Origin: Lawsonibacter sp.
GTDB taxonomy: Bacteria; Bacillota; Clostridia; Oscillospirales; Oscillospiraceae
Length of the DNA: 7,180 bases
Reading direction: 5' to 3'
Assembly: GCA_022793355.1 (NCBI GenBank)
Contig: JAAWCR010000008.1
Span: 1-7,180 of the forward strand
The notes below the pieces were generated by a model that saw only the letters and a program-made list of their open reading frames with translations, ran no database searches and was not told the origin of the DNA. A program made the translations under genes and the position numbers. Positions within the stretch are counted from its first letter, which is position 1. Every line of letters starts with the position of its first letter. This document shows, one piece after another, positions 1 to 5,965 of this stretch.

Positions 1-824
1 AGCTCGGGGAACTCCCGCAAAACGTCGGTCATCTCGTTGCCCCGCTCGCCGCAGCCGATGTAGATCACCACGTCCACATCGGAGAACTTGGCCAGGGCGT
101 GCTGCATCACCGTCTTGCCGCTGCCGAAGGGGCCGGGGATGGCGGCAGTGCCGCCCTTGGCCACGGGGAAGAAGGTGTCCACGATACGCTGGCCGGACTG
201 GAGGGGGATCACCGGGGGGTACTTGTGCTTATAGGGCCGGCCCACACGGACGGGCCACTTCTGCATCATGGTCAGATCGTGCTTCTCCCCCTTGCTGTCC
301 ACCAAAACGCCAATCTTGTCCAGCACGGTGAAGGAGCCGGACTGGATGGACTCAATGGTGCCGCTCATCTTGGGGGGGATCATAATCTTGTGAAGGATGG
401 AGTTGGTTTCCTGAACGGTGCCAATAATGTCGCCGCCCACCACTTTATCGCCGGCTTTCACCGTAGCGGAAAAGGCCCACTTCTTCTCCCGGTCCAGGGC
501 CGGCACCTCCACGCCTCGAGGCAGATTGTTGCCCTTGATCTTCTGCATGATGACCTCCAGCGGGCGCTGGATGCCGTCGTAGATGTTCTCAATCAGGCCG
601 GGGCCCAGCTCCACGGACAGAGGAGCGCCGGTGGTGACCACGTCGGCACCGGGGCCCAGGCCGGAGGTCTCCTCGTAGACCTGAATGGAGGCCGAACCGC
701 CGGTCATGGTGAGGATCTCGCCGATCAGGCGCTGCTCGCCCACACGGACCACGTCGGCCATGTTGGCCTCCTCCATGCCGGTGGCCACCACCAGCGGGCC
801 GGAGACCTTAACGATTTTTCCCAT
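1..824 (-). CDS. ntpA: V-type ATP synthase catalytic subunit A, N-terminal 274 codons (cut by window edge)
   Basis: Catalytic nucleotide-binding subunit of the cytoplasmic A3B3 head, which makes or hydrolyses ATP. The reading frame from the ATG at 824 begins MGKIVKVSGPLVVA (N-terminal beta-barrel) and continues with IQVYEETSGLGPG and SVELGPGLIENIYDGIQRPL. Next come the 'bulge' region special to A subunits (about residues 100-190), TMMQKWPVRVGRPYK, and the P-loop GPFGSGKT at residues 231-238 (bases 134-111). After it lies GCGERGNEMTDV, whose Glu260 corresponds to the family's catalytic glutamate. Everything matches E. hirae NtpA closely from memory, with no broken frame. The window ends at residue 274, inside the nucleotide-binding domain, so about half of a usual ~590-residue protein is missing. 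A Shine-Dalgarno AGAAGG (841-836) lies 11 bases before the start, which is a little far. The gene follows subunit F after a 59-base gap holding a palindrome. Confidence 0.97.
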   Translation of the reverse strand, partial: MGKIVKVSGPLVVATGMEEANMADVVRVGEQRLIGEILTMTGGSASIQVYEETSGLGPGADVVTTGAPLSVELGPGLIENIYDGIQRPLEVIMQKIKGNNLPRGVEVPALDREKKWAFSATVKAGDKVVGGDIIGTVQETNSILHKIMIPPKMSGTIESIQSGSFTVLDKIGVLVDSKGEKHDLTMMQKWPVRVGRPYKHKYPPVIPLQSGQRIVDTFFPVAKGGTAAIPGPFGSGKTVMQHALAKFSDVDVVIYIGCGERGNEMTDVLREFPE

Positions 825-858
825 AGGCTGTTATACCTTCTTTCTGGGTAAATTTTCC

Positions 859-877
859 TGTAGGGGCGGCCCCTACA
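859..877. repeat. 19-base perfect palindrome in the F-A intergenic gap
   Basis: The sequence TGTAGGGGCGGCCCCTACA is a perfect inverted repeat with nine-base arms around a single central G. It lies in the 59-base space between the stop of subunit F and the start of subunit A. It shares the 11-mer AGGGGCGGCCC, in the same orientation, with the element at 2236-2260 in the E-C gap. Recurring intergenic elements beginning GTAGGGGCG are, from memory, common in Oscillospiraceae genomes, so this may be a shortened member of such a family. No run of T follows it on the minus strand, so it is unlikely to be a full terminator in the middle of the operon. It could act as an mRNA stability hairpin. Confidence 0.6.
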
Positions 878-883
878 CACATA

Positions 884-1192
884 TTACAGAATATCCGCGC
901 CGACGGCCCGTTCGACCGCCGTCTTTACGTTGGCCATGCCGATGCCCAGGGAACCCTCCTTGCCGGGGATCAGGATGATGGCCGGGGTGAGAGCGTCCTT
1001 ATACCGGGCGATCTCCTGGGGGAGCTGGGCGGCCAGCTGCTCGGTCATATAGATGATGGCGTAGTTCTCCTTCGCCATGCGATGGAGGGCCTCCCGGCCC
1101 GCCTCGGGGGACTCTACCGGGCAGACCTCCAGCCCCAGGGCCTTAAAGCCCAAAACGCTGTCCTTATCGCCCATGGCGGCAATTTTATACAT
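884..1192 (-). CDS. ntpG: V-type ATP synthase subunit F (NtpG), central-shaft subunit
   Basis: Small soluble subunit of the rotor. With subunit D it forms the central axle that turns inside the A3B3 head. The 102-residue product has the usual family length. It starts MYKIAAMGDKDSVLGFKALG, the typical first beta-strand and 'GD.D.v.GF.l.G' motif of subunit F. Its middle strand is YAIIYMTEQLA (residues 44-54), and it ends with the characteristic TPAIILIPGKEGSLGIGM (69-86), a Rossmann-like alpha/beta fold. The ATG at 1192 lies 13 bases after the stop of subunit C. The upstream sequence is G-rich (AAGGGGGTGGGG) but is not a clean Shine-Dalgarno, so translation may be coupled to subunit C. This is subunit F of the general nomenclature, called NtpG in E. 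hirae, and should not be confused with NtpF. The identification is firm from sequence pattern and position. Confidence 0.95.
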   Translation of the reverse strand: MYKIAAMGDKDSVLGFKALGLEVCPVESPEAGREALHRMAKENYAIIYMTEQLAAQLPQEIARYKDALTPAIILIPGKEGSLGIGMANVKTAVERAVGADIL

Positions 1193-1205
1193 CTACCCCA
1201 CCCCC

Positions 1206-2192
1206 TTACACATAGGTTTCCCGGAGCCGGGAACGGATGGTATCTCCATCCAGTCCCGCCGCCCGTCCGGCAAAAATGGCCCGGATAGCGGTGAACTCCT
1301 GTTCTTTGGCATACAGGTAGCCGATCACCGTCTCCTCCCCGAAGGGGATGCGGCGGGCGGCAGCCAGATAGGCGGTCAGGGCGTTGTCACACTCCCGCTC
1401 AAACGCGGTGAGGGCTTCTCCGCCAGGCTGGGCCAGCTTGGCTCCCAGATCCGCAGCCTGGGCCAGAGGCCCGGAGCGGAACACCTCGCCCAGGGCGTCC
1501 CCCCGGGCGGCGGCAATGGCCATCTCCGAGACATTTCCTCCGGGCAGCAACACTTGGCGCAGGAACTCGCCCTCTCTCCCCATGCGGGCCACCCGGACGG
1601 CGGCGCGTAGGTTGGCCACATCTACCGACAGGCGGACATAGCCCTGAAGGAAGGGGCTCTTCAGCTCTCTGGCCAGCTGGGCCATCTCGCGGTAGCAGGC
1701 CTTATCCAGAATTAGGTCGGCCCGCTGGGGGTCGCCCCCCTCTCCCAGAACCACCTTGGCCTGTTCCATGGCTTTGCGGAACTCCTCACCGACGCCGCTG
1801 AGGGCCTCCCGCTGCCAGCTGTCCCACAGCTGGGCGGGGTCGTACCGGCCCCCAAAGAGCAGCAGCCGCTCCGGGTCGGAGCCCATTGCCTGCGCTTTCA
1901 GGATGGTCTTGGCGTTATGGTAGTCGTATTTAATCTGAAAAACCTCTACCAGCCGGGGGTCTGGCGCCCCCTGCTCCATATCCTTGAACACCTCGGCACG
2001 GGCCTGGGCCAGCGCACCCTCCAGCCCGGCGGCGTCGTTATAACCGCACTCGGCCAGCAGCTTCATAGCCTCGGCATCGTCCCGGGCCTCGATCATCCGG
2101 TCCATCCGCTCCCGGGTAAGGAGTCTGTTCTCCATCGCCCGGATGCGGGCTGAAATCGCCAGATAATCCGTATCCGTTTTTCGGTGGGACAA
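1206..2192 (-). CDS. ntpC: V-type ATP synthase subunit C (TTG start), AC39 family
   Basis: Funnel-shaped subunit that sits on the proteolipid ring and couples the central shaft to it (the eukaryotic d subunit, AC39 family). The 328-residue product has the usual length. The N-terminal DYLAISARIRAMENRLLTRE (residues 9-28), KYDYHNAKTILKA (88-100), DVANLRAAVRVARMG (191-205) and the C-terminal block FGEETVIGYLYAKEQEFTAI (284-303) are the repeated helical motifs of the family. The start is TTG at 2192-2190. It is chosen because AGGAGGG lies five bases upstream and because the conserved N-terminal helix begins well before the first ATG, at codon 20. The gene follows subunit E after 73 bases containing an imperfect palindrome and precedes subunit F by 13 bases. 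No frameshift or missing motif was seen. Confidence 0.95.
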   Translation of the reverse strand: MSHRKTDTDYLAISARIRAMENRLLTRERMDRMIEARDDAEAMKLLAECGYNDAAGLEGALAQARAEVFKDMEQGAPDPRLVEVFQIKYDYHNAKTILKAQAMGSDPERLLLFGGRYDPAQLWDSWQREALSGVGEEFRKAMEQAKVVLGEGGDPQRADLILDKACYREMAQLARELKSPFLQGYVRLSVDVANLRAAVRVARMGREGEFLRQVLLPGGNVSEMAIAAARGDALGEVFRSGPLAQAADLGAKLAQPGGEALTAFERECDNALTAYLAAARRIPFGEETVIGYLYAKEQEFTAIRAIFAGRAAGLDGDTIRSRLRETYV

Positions 2193-2197
2193 AATAT

Positions 2198-2204
2198 CCC
2201 TCCT
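2198..2204 (-). promoter_or_regulatory. Ribosome binding site fixing the TTG start of subunit C
   Basis: On the minus strand AGGAGGG (2204-2198) is followed by five bases, ATATT, and then TTG. It is a near-perfect Shine-Dalgarno at working distance, whereas no comparable site precedes the first in-frame ATG (codon 20). It therefore decides the unusual TTG start. Confidence 0.85.
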
Positions 2205-2235
2205 CTCGTTTCGCTTGCTTTTGATTTTGCTCGGC

Positions 2236-2260
2236 AGGGGCGGCCCTCTGGGTTACCCCT
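2236..2260. repeat. Imperfect palindrome in the E-C intergenic gap, related to 859-877
   Basis: In + orientation the element begins AGGGGCGGCCC (2236-2246), has the loop TCT (2247-2249) and closes with GGGTTACCCCT (2250-2260). The outer five base pairs (AGGGG/CCCCT) and the inner CCC/GGG are exact. The positions between pair better in RNA read from the + strand (two G-U pairs and one mismatch) than from the minus strand. Its first 11 bases are identical to those at 862-872. It appears to be a second, diverged copy of the same short intergenic element. It lies in a 73-base gap with no coding sequence. Confidence 0.5.
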
Positions 2261-2265
2261 AACTA

Positions 2266-2949
2266 TTATTGAAACAGCACGTCGGCGACCTTCTTCTCAA
2301 TCTGTTCCCGCTGAAGGCGGACCAGGGTTTCAAAGGCGCAGTTAATCTCCACGTCGCCGTCCACCATGACGAAGCCACCTTTGATATCCCGGGTCTGCTC
2401 CGACAGTGTGAGGCCCGCGCCGGTGACGATAGCGGTGGTGTTGTGGACCAGCTTATCCATCAGGGTGCCCACTCTGGACTTGGTCACCTCCGGGGGCAGG
2501 GAGGGCGCGCGCTCCTTGAGCAGCGCCTCGTTGGCGGCCATAACCACCTGTTTGCCCACCCGGGCCCGGTCCTTCTGGGAGAAAATGAGCTGTTCCTTCC
2601 CACTGGTGCTGGCCTCCAGGGCCAGCTTGGTCAGCAGCTCAATGTACTCCTTCTCCGGCAGGGTACACAGCTTATTCAGCGCCAGGTCGAAGGCCTCGCC
2701 CAGCACCTCCTGCTTGGAAGCCAGTTCCAGCTTGCGCCGCTCCATCTGGGCGGCGGAGCTCAGCCGTTCCAGGCGCTCACTGGCGGCGGCCCGGCCCTTC
2801 TCCACGATATCGCCGGCCTCCTCCTGCGCCTGGGCCTGGGCGGTGGCCTGAATGGACTGGACCTTCTCTTCCGCCTCCGCTATCAGCTTTTCAATCTCGG
2901 CCTGGGCGTCCTGGGCGATTTTAGCGGTGATTTTCTCAATTCCTTCCAT
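2266..2949 (-). CDS. ntpE: V-type ATP synthase subunit E, peripheral stalk
   Basis: Forms, with the small G/H subunit, the outer stalks that hold the catalytic head still against the rotor. The 227-residue product has a long charged, Ala/Gln/Glu-rich N-terminal helix (about residues 5-90) suited to a right-handed coiled coil. A globular C-terminal domain follows, whose signature GGFVMVDGDVEINCAF (191-206) and final helix with EQIEKKVADVLF are typical of subunit E. Family members are usually about 190-210 residues, so this one is slightly long. The ATG at 2949 lies 14 bases after the stop of K. The only upstream pairing is GGGGAT, a weak Shine-Dalgarno, so translation may depend on ribosomes finishing K. 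The next gene, C, follows after 73 bases. Each complex is expected to hold two or more copies. Confidence 0.95.
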   Translation of the reverse strand: MEGIEKITAKIAQDAQAEIEKLIAEAEEKVQSIQATAQAQAQEEAGDIVEKGRAAASERLERLSSAAQMERRKLELASKQEVLGEAFDLALNKLCTLPEKEYIELLTKLALEASTSGKEQLIFSQKDRARVGKQVVMAANEALLKERAPSLPPEVTKSRVGTLMDKLVHNTTAIVTGAGLTLSEQTRDIKGGFVMVDGDVEINCAFETLVRLQREQIEKKVADVLFQ

Positions 2950-2963
2950 GGCTTATCCCCGCC

Positions 2964-3503
2964 TTACGCGCTGATATTGATGATCATCAGCATGGAGGCC
3001 AGCAGGGACAGAATGGCGTAGAACTCCACGGTGATGCACAGCACCATGCCCTTGGACCAGTCGTCGGGCTTCTTGGCCAGGATATTGATGGAGCCGGCGG
3101 CCACGCGGCCCTGAGCAATGGCGGAGAACAGTCCGCCAAGGGCCATGGGCAGGCAGGCGGCGAAGTACTGGCAGCCCTGGGCCACGCTCAGCATGGGCAG
3201 GGTTCCGGACAGCAGGCCCATGCGGAACACGGCGAAGAACCACACCACCAGGCCGTACAGGCCCTGGGTGCCGGGGATGACCTGAAGGATCATGACCTTA
3301 CCGAACTTGCTGGGGTCCTCGCACAGCAGGCCGGTGCCGGCCTCACCAGCGATGCCGGTGCCCTTTGCGGATCCGATGCCGCTGAGGACCGCCGCCAGGC
3401 CGGCGCCCAGAAGGGCCAGGGCCAGGCCACCGAAGGCCCCCACAAAGGACTGTGCCGCCGCGTTCTGCTCAATCATTTGGATCATATCAGTTGCAGTGCT
3501 CAT
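2964..3503 (-). CDS. ntpK: V-type ATP synthase subunit K, 4-helix proteolipid with Na+ site
   Basis: Membrane proteolipid that forms the rotating ion-carrying ring. The 179-residue product is two fused c-type hairpins, with membrane helices at roughly 19-45, 67-95, 105-130 and 152-177. The first hairpin has SGIGSAKGTGIAGEA, then VIPGTQGLYG (75-84). The second has SAIAQGRVAAGSINILAKKP (127-146), then TVEFYAIL (158-165). By comparison with E. hirae NtpK, recalled from memory, the Na+ ligands Thr64, Gln65, Gln110 and Glu139 correspond here to Thr79, Gln80, Gln131 and Glu160. The backbone ligand Leu61 is Ile76. Only the second hairpin carries the carboxylate, as in other V-type K subunits. The N-terminus is about 15-20 residues longer than in E. 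hirae. The start at 3503 is supported by AGGAGG eight bases upstream. The gene lies 15 bases after I and 14 before E. Confidence 0.96.
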   Translation of the reverse strand: MSTATDMIQMIEQNAAAQSFVGAFGGLALALLGAGLAAVLSGIGSAKGTGIAGEAGTGLLCEDPSKFGKVMILQVIPGTQGLYGLVVWFFAVFRMGLLSGTLPMLSVAQGCQYFAACLPMALGGLFSAIAQGRVAAGSINILAKKPDDWSKGMVLCITVEFYAILSLLASMLMIINISA

Positions 3504-3511
3504 AATGTTTT

Positions 3512-3517
3512 CCTCCT
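3512..3517 (-). promoter_or_regulatory. Strong ribosome binding site of subunit K
   Basis: AGGAGG on the minus strand (3517-3512) lies eight bases before the ATG of K, in the 15 bases between the stop of I and the start of K. It is a full consensus core, in contrast to the weak sites before I, E, F and A. This fits the need for many copies of K in the ring. Confidence 0.8.
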
Positions 3518-3518
3518 C

Positions 3519-5447
3519 TTATTTCACTACTTCGTAGTATTTGGTATTCAAATCCAGGGGCCGGAAGGGCTTTCCGCCATCCTGGTAGAACTTGCCGAAG
3601 TACTCCAGACACTGTAGTCTCAGGTCGTGGACGTAACAGCCCAGCAGATTCAGCGCGAAATTCAGGGTATTGCCCGCAAAGGAGATAATCAGGAAAATAA
3701 CGATGTTGCCGGGAATGGCTCCCAGGGTGTTAAACACCTGGGCGATGACCGAACCGGCCAGCATCAGCGCCATAAGGCGGGAGTAGGACAGGATGTCGCC
3801 AAAGTAGCCCGTCACATGGTTGTACAGGGATCCGAAAATGCCGGTAACTTTGCCAAAGCCCTGATTTTGAATCACAGGGCCGGCCACCACCATCACCAGA
3901 CCGATCACCAGCACGATAGGGGTGATCCCCACAAGCATCAGGCCCAGTCCGGCAAAGACCACCCACCAAGTTACCTCCTCAAACACGGCGTCCAGCACCT
4001 GGCCATTTTTCAGCTTGCTAACGAAGCTGATGACCATACCGGCGATAATCTGCACAAAGCCCAGGCACATGGCCCCCACCAGGATCATCATGGTGTCCTC
4101 CAGGGGGGTAAACAGGGCGGGCAGCGCAAAATCGCCGCCGGTGGTCAGCTTGACCACCTGGGTGAGGAAATCGCCGAAAAAGCCGCCGGTGAGCGCGCCC
4201 ATAATAAAGGTGGTAATTCCGCACAGCACCAGCAGTCCGCACAGGTGGCCGAAGGTGCCTCCCGGCTTCTTCTTTTTCAGAATCACAGCCCCGGCCAGCA
4301 TCATCAGCAGGCCGTACCCCATATCCGCCATCATAATCCCGTAAAACAGGATGAAGAAGGGGGCCATCAGGGGGTTGGGGTCCAAGGTTCCGTAGGCGGG
4401 CAGGGAATACATCTCGGTGACCATGTTCAGGGGTCTGGTCAGGATATTGTTTTTCAGGCGCACCGGCACCTGGGGGTAGTCCTCCGGGGCGGGGTCGCTT
4501 ACCTCGCAGGCACAGGGGTAGGCCGACAGCTCCCGTTCCAGGGCGGGCCAGCTCTCCGCCTGCACCCAGCCCTCCAGCAGGAAGGTCTGCCTAGTATCCT
4601 TCAGGCGGCTGCGCGCCTCCTCCCGGCTGATGGTCACCCCGGCCAGGTCGGACAGCTGCCGCAGCGGGGCATTGAGCCCACCCATACCGGACAGCTTCTC
4701 CTCAATGGAGGAGGCCTCCGCCCTCAAGGCCTGGCTCTCCAACTCCAGCCGGTTCAGGTTTTCCAGGGCGGTGCCCGTCCAGTCCCGCAGGTTGGCCCGG
4801 GACCAGCCCAAGGCCTTCAGAACCTCCAGCACACCCTCCGCCCCGCTGGCATGACACACCAGGGTGCAGTAGTGGGCGTCCTTGTCGGCGGACACCTCAG
4901 TAAGCTCAGCCAGCCCGCAGGCCGCCTGAACCTCCCCCTCCGCCTGCCCCATGGGGACGTTGGCGGGCAGGGTGCCAAGCTGGATGGTCACCTGGGGGGT
5001 GGAACCCGTCTCCAGGGGCAGATCCAGCAGCCGCCAGGGAGCCAGCACCGCTTTTTGCCCTTCCAACTTGTTTTCCTCGGCACGGATGGCGGCCATGCGG
5101 CGGTCCAAAGCGTTTATCTCCCTGGCGGCCTGCCGGGCCGCCTCCGCCCGGGACTCGTCCAGAAACTCCCGCTCTCCCACACCGGGCTTAGGCGCCAACA
5201 GGCTACTCTTGGCGGGGGCATACCGCTTGAGGACCTCCAGCGCCCGTTCCGCCCCGTTTTTTTCCTCGTTGGCGGCGGCCAGCCCTCCGGCCTCCGGCCG
5301 GGCCAGCGCGGCCCACAGGGGGTCGTCCGGGTCCTCCTCGGGCTGAACAATCTCCACGCACCCCATATGCTGGAGCTTGCGGAGCAGCTCATCCCGGTCG
5401 CTGACCATGGCCAGCATGCGCAGACGTTTCATTTTTACAATGGCCAT
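3519..5447 (-). CDS. ntpI: V-type ATP synthase subunit I (a-subunit equivalent), ion channel and stator
   Basis: Large stator subunit. Its soluble N-terminal half binds the peripheral stalks, and its membrane half provides the ion half-channels facing the K ring. The 642-residue product starts MAIVKMKRLRMLAMVSDRDE with the family's LLRKLQHMGCVEIVQPEED. It then has two coiled-coil stretches (about 57-130 and 225-255) and a membrane domain from about residue 360. The domain opens with APFFILFYGIMMADMGYGLL (362-381), the counterpart of the conserved PFF..F.GMM..D.GYG motif. Further hydrophobic helices lie at about 400-425, 452-477, 492-523, 555-577 and 580-605. Arg557 in LSYSRLMAL is the arginine that faces the ring carboxylate, and His607/Arg610 in GCYVHDLRLQCLEYFGKFY form the second conserved block. 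The start overlaps the stop of the upstream gene (TAATG), indicating translational coupling. Length and motifs are normal. Confidence 0.97.
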   Translation of the reverse strand: MAIVKMKRLRMLAMVSDRDELLRKLQHMGCVEIVQPEEDPDDPLWAALARPEAGGLAAANEEKNGAERALEVLKRYAPAKSSLLAPKPGVGEREFLDESRAEAARQAAREINALDRRMAAIRAEENKLEGQKAVLAPWRLLDLPLETGSTPQVTIQLGTLPANVPMGQAEGEVQAACGLAELTEVSADKDAHYCTLVCHASGAEGVLEVLKALGWSRANLRDWTGTALENLNRLELESQALRAEASSIEEKLSGMGGLNAPLRQLSDLAGVTISREEARSRLKDTRQTFLLEGWVQAESWPALERELSAYPCACEVSDPAPEDYPQVPVRLKNNILTRPLNMVTEMYSLPAYGTLDPNPLMAPFFILFYGIMMADMGYGLLMMLAGAVILKKKKPGGTFGHLCGLLVLCGITTFIMGALTGGFFGDFLTQVVKLTTGGDFALPALFTPLEDTMMILVGAMCLGFVQIIAGMVISFVSKLKNGQVLDAVFEEVTWWVVFAGLGLMLVGITPIVLVIGLVMVVAGPVIQNQGFGKVTGIFGSLYNHVTGYFGDILSYSRLMALMLAGSVIAQVFNTLGAIPGNIVIFLIISFAGNTLNFALNLLGCYVHDLRLQCLEYFGKFYQDGGKPFRPLDLNTKYYEVVK

Positions 5448-5761
5448 TACCGTTCCACGACCCTTCCAACAATGAGCTGCGCGGCCTCATTCAGCCGGCC
5501 CCGGGCATTTTGCTTCAGCGCTTCGCAGTCCTGCTTAGCCCGCTCCAGCTCCTCCTGGGTAAGCTGAGCGGCTTTGCTCTCCGCCTGCGCCATCATCTGG
5601 CGCGCCTCCTCCCGGGCCTTCTGCCGGGCCTGCTCCACGGACTGCCTGGCCTCCCGCTGAGCCTCGGCCAGCTTCTGCTTGACCTGAGCGGCGGCGGCCT
5701 CCCGATCCGCTTTGGCCTTCGCCTCCGCCTGGGTGACCGTCTGAATAGCTTCCAATGCCAT
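5447..5761 (-). CDS. ntpF: V-type ATP synthase subunit G/H (NtpF-like), peripheral stalk coiled coil
   Basis: First gene of the ATPase operon. The 104-residue product is almost entirely one charged helix rich in Ala, Gln, Glu, Arg and Lys (residues 10-100), with no membrane segment. This composition and length are those of the small stalk subunit called H (AhaH) in archaea, NtpF in E. hirae and G in eukaryotes. It pairs with subunit E to make the outer stalk. The sequence of such subunits is poorly conserved, so the call rests on coiled-coil character plus its place directly before subunit I, the same as in the ntpFIKECGABD order. GGTGGTGA, 7 of 8 bases like GGAGGTGA, lies just upstream of the ATG at 5761. 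The last stop overlaps the first base of the ATG of I. Confidence 0.9.
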   Translation of the reverse strand: MALEAIQTVTQAEAKAKADREAAAAQVKQKLAEAQREARQSVEQARQKAREEARQMMAQAESKAAQLTQEELERAKQDCEALKQNARGRLNEAAQLIVGRVVER

Positions 5762-5767
5762 GTTTTC

Positions 5768-5776
5768 ACCACCTTT
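5768..5776 (-). promoter_or_regulatory. Ribosome binding site of the first ATPase gene
   Basis: AAGGTGGTG on the minus strand (5776-5768), followed by six bases and ATG. It pairs with the 16S tail except at one T in place of A. No competing in-frame start has a site as good, so it supports the start at 5761. Confidence 0.75.
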
Positions 5777-5811
5777 TTTGCATACGAAATGAAGATATTC
5801 GCTACTGTTCC

Positions 5812-5840
5812 ATTGTAGTCAAAATTGACCAAAAAATCAA
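5812..5840 (-). promoter_or_regulatory. Sigma-A-type promoter of the V-ATPase operon
   Basis: On the minus strand a -35 box TTGATT (5840-5835, 4 of 6 consensus) is followed by an exact 17-base spacer and the -10 box TACAAT (5817-5812, 5 of 6). Transcription would start near 5805, leaving a leader of about 44 bases before the first ATPase gene. The spacer contains the inverted repeat GTCAA-N2-TTGAC (5819-5830), a possible operator. The region is much richer in A and T than the genes around it. The assignment is by motif only. Confidence 0.75.
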
Positions 5841-5901
5841 GGCCTTTTTCTTCGCTTTTACTTAGGCATTTTGCTTTGTTTGACTGAATTTCAAAAGTAT
5901 T

Positions 5902-5930
5902 CAGATAGAAGAACACCCGGTGTCTATCTG
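5902..5930. other. Alternative stem competing with the 5917-5951 hairpin
   Basis: In + orientation CAGATAG (5902-5908) pairs exactly with CTATCTG (5924-5930). Between them ACACC (5913-5917) pairs with GGTGT (5919-5923), leaving only the four bases AAGA unpaired on one side. The arm 5918-5930 is the same one that pairs with 5938-5951 in the other hairpin, so both stems cannot form at once. This is the geometry of a two-state switch, although in the minus-strand direction it follows the end of a gene rather than leading one. Confidence 0.5.
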
Positions 5931-5951
5931 TTCGTCTCAGACAGACACCGG
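5917..5951 (-). terminator. Strong hairpin after the DUF4015-like gene, probable terminator
   Basis: Two 14-base arms, 5917-5930 and 5938-5951, pair around a seven-base loop. They are complementary at 13 positions, and in minus-strand RNA the odd position becomes a G-U pair, so the stem is unbroken. It begins 15 bases after the stop of the upstream gene, a usual place for a terminator. The following minus-strand sequence (GGTGTTCTTCTATC) is only moderately T-rich. On the + strand the hairpin is followed by TTGTTGTCTTT, so it may also stop transcription from the other side. It separates the upstream gene from the ATPase promoter. Confidence 0.65.
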
Positions 5952-5965
5952 TTGTTGTCTTTGGG

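Noticed and set aside
99..851. A 250-codon + strand open frame opposite subunit A
   Set aside because: Composition (His/Gly/Leu-rich) is typical of an antisense shadow, and the minus strand encodes an unmistakable subunit A with a P-loop.
859..877. The palindrome as an operon-ending terminator after subunit F
   Set aside because: No T-run follows on the minus strand, and subunit A, an essential partner, follows at once in the same direction.
2269..3021. A 250-codon + strand open frame opposite subunit E
   Set aside because: It is a shadow of the coiled-coil gene, with no promoter or ribosome site supporting it and no domain seen.
3627..5567. A 646-codon open frame on the + strand opposite subunit I
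   Set aside because: It is the mirror of a GC-rich gene. The protein is His/Gln/Gly-rich with no recognisable domain, while the minus-strand frame is a complete subunit I with all family motifs.
5880..5908. A possible + strand promoter (TTGACT at 5880-5885)
   Set aside because: The sequence at 17-base spacing (AGATAG) is a poor -10, and no + strand gene lies downstream.
5593..5916. A minus-strand frame starting at 5916 and running into the first ATPase gene in another frame
   Set aside because: It starts inside the hairpin region and crosses the promoter, and its C-terminal half is an Arg/Pro-rich out-of-frame reading of the G/H subunit gene. It has no good ribosome site.
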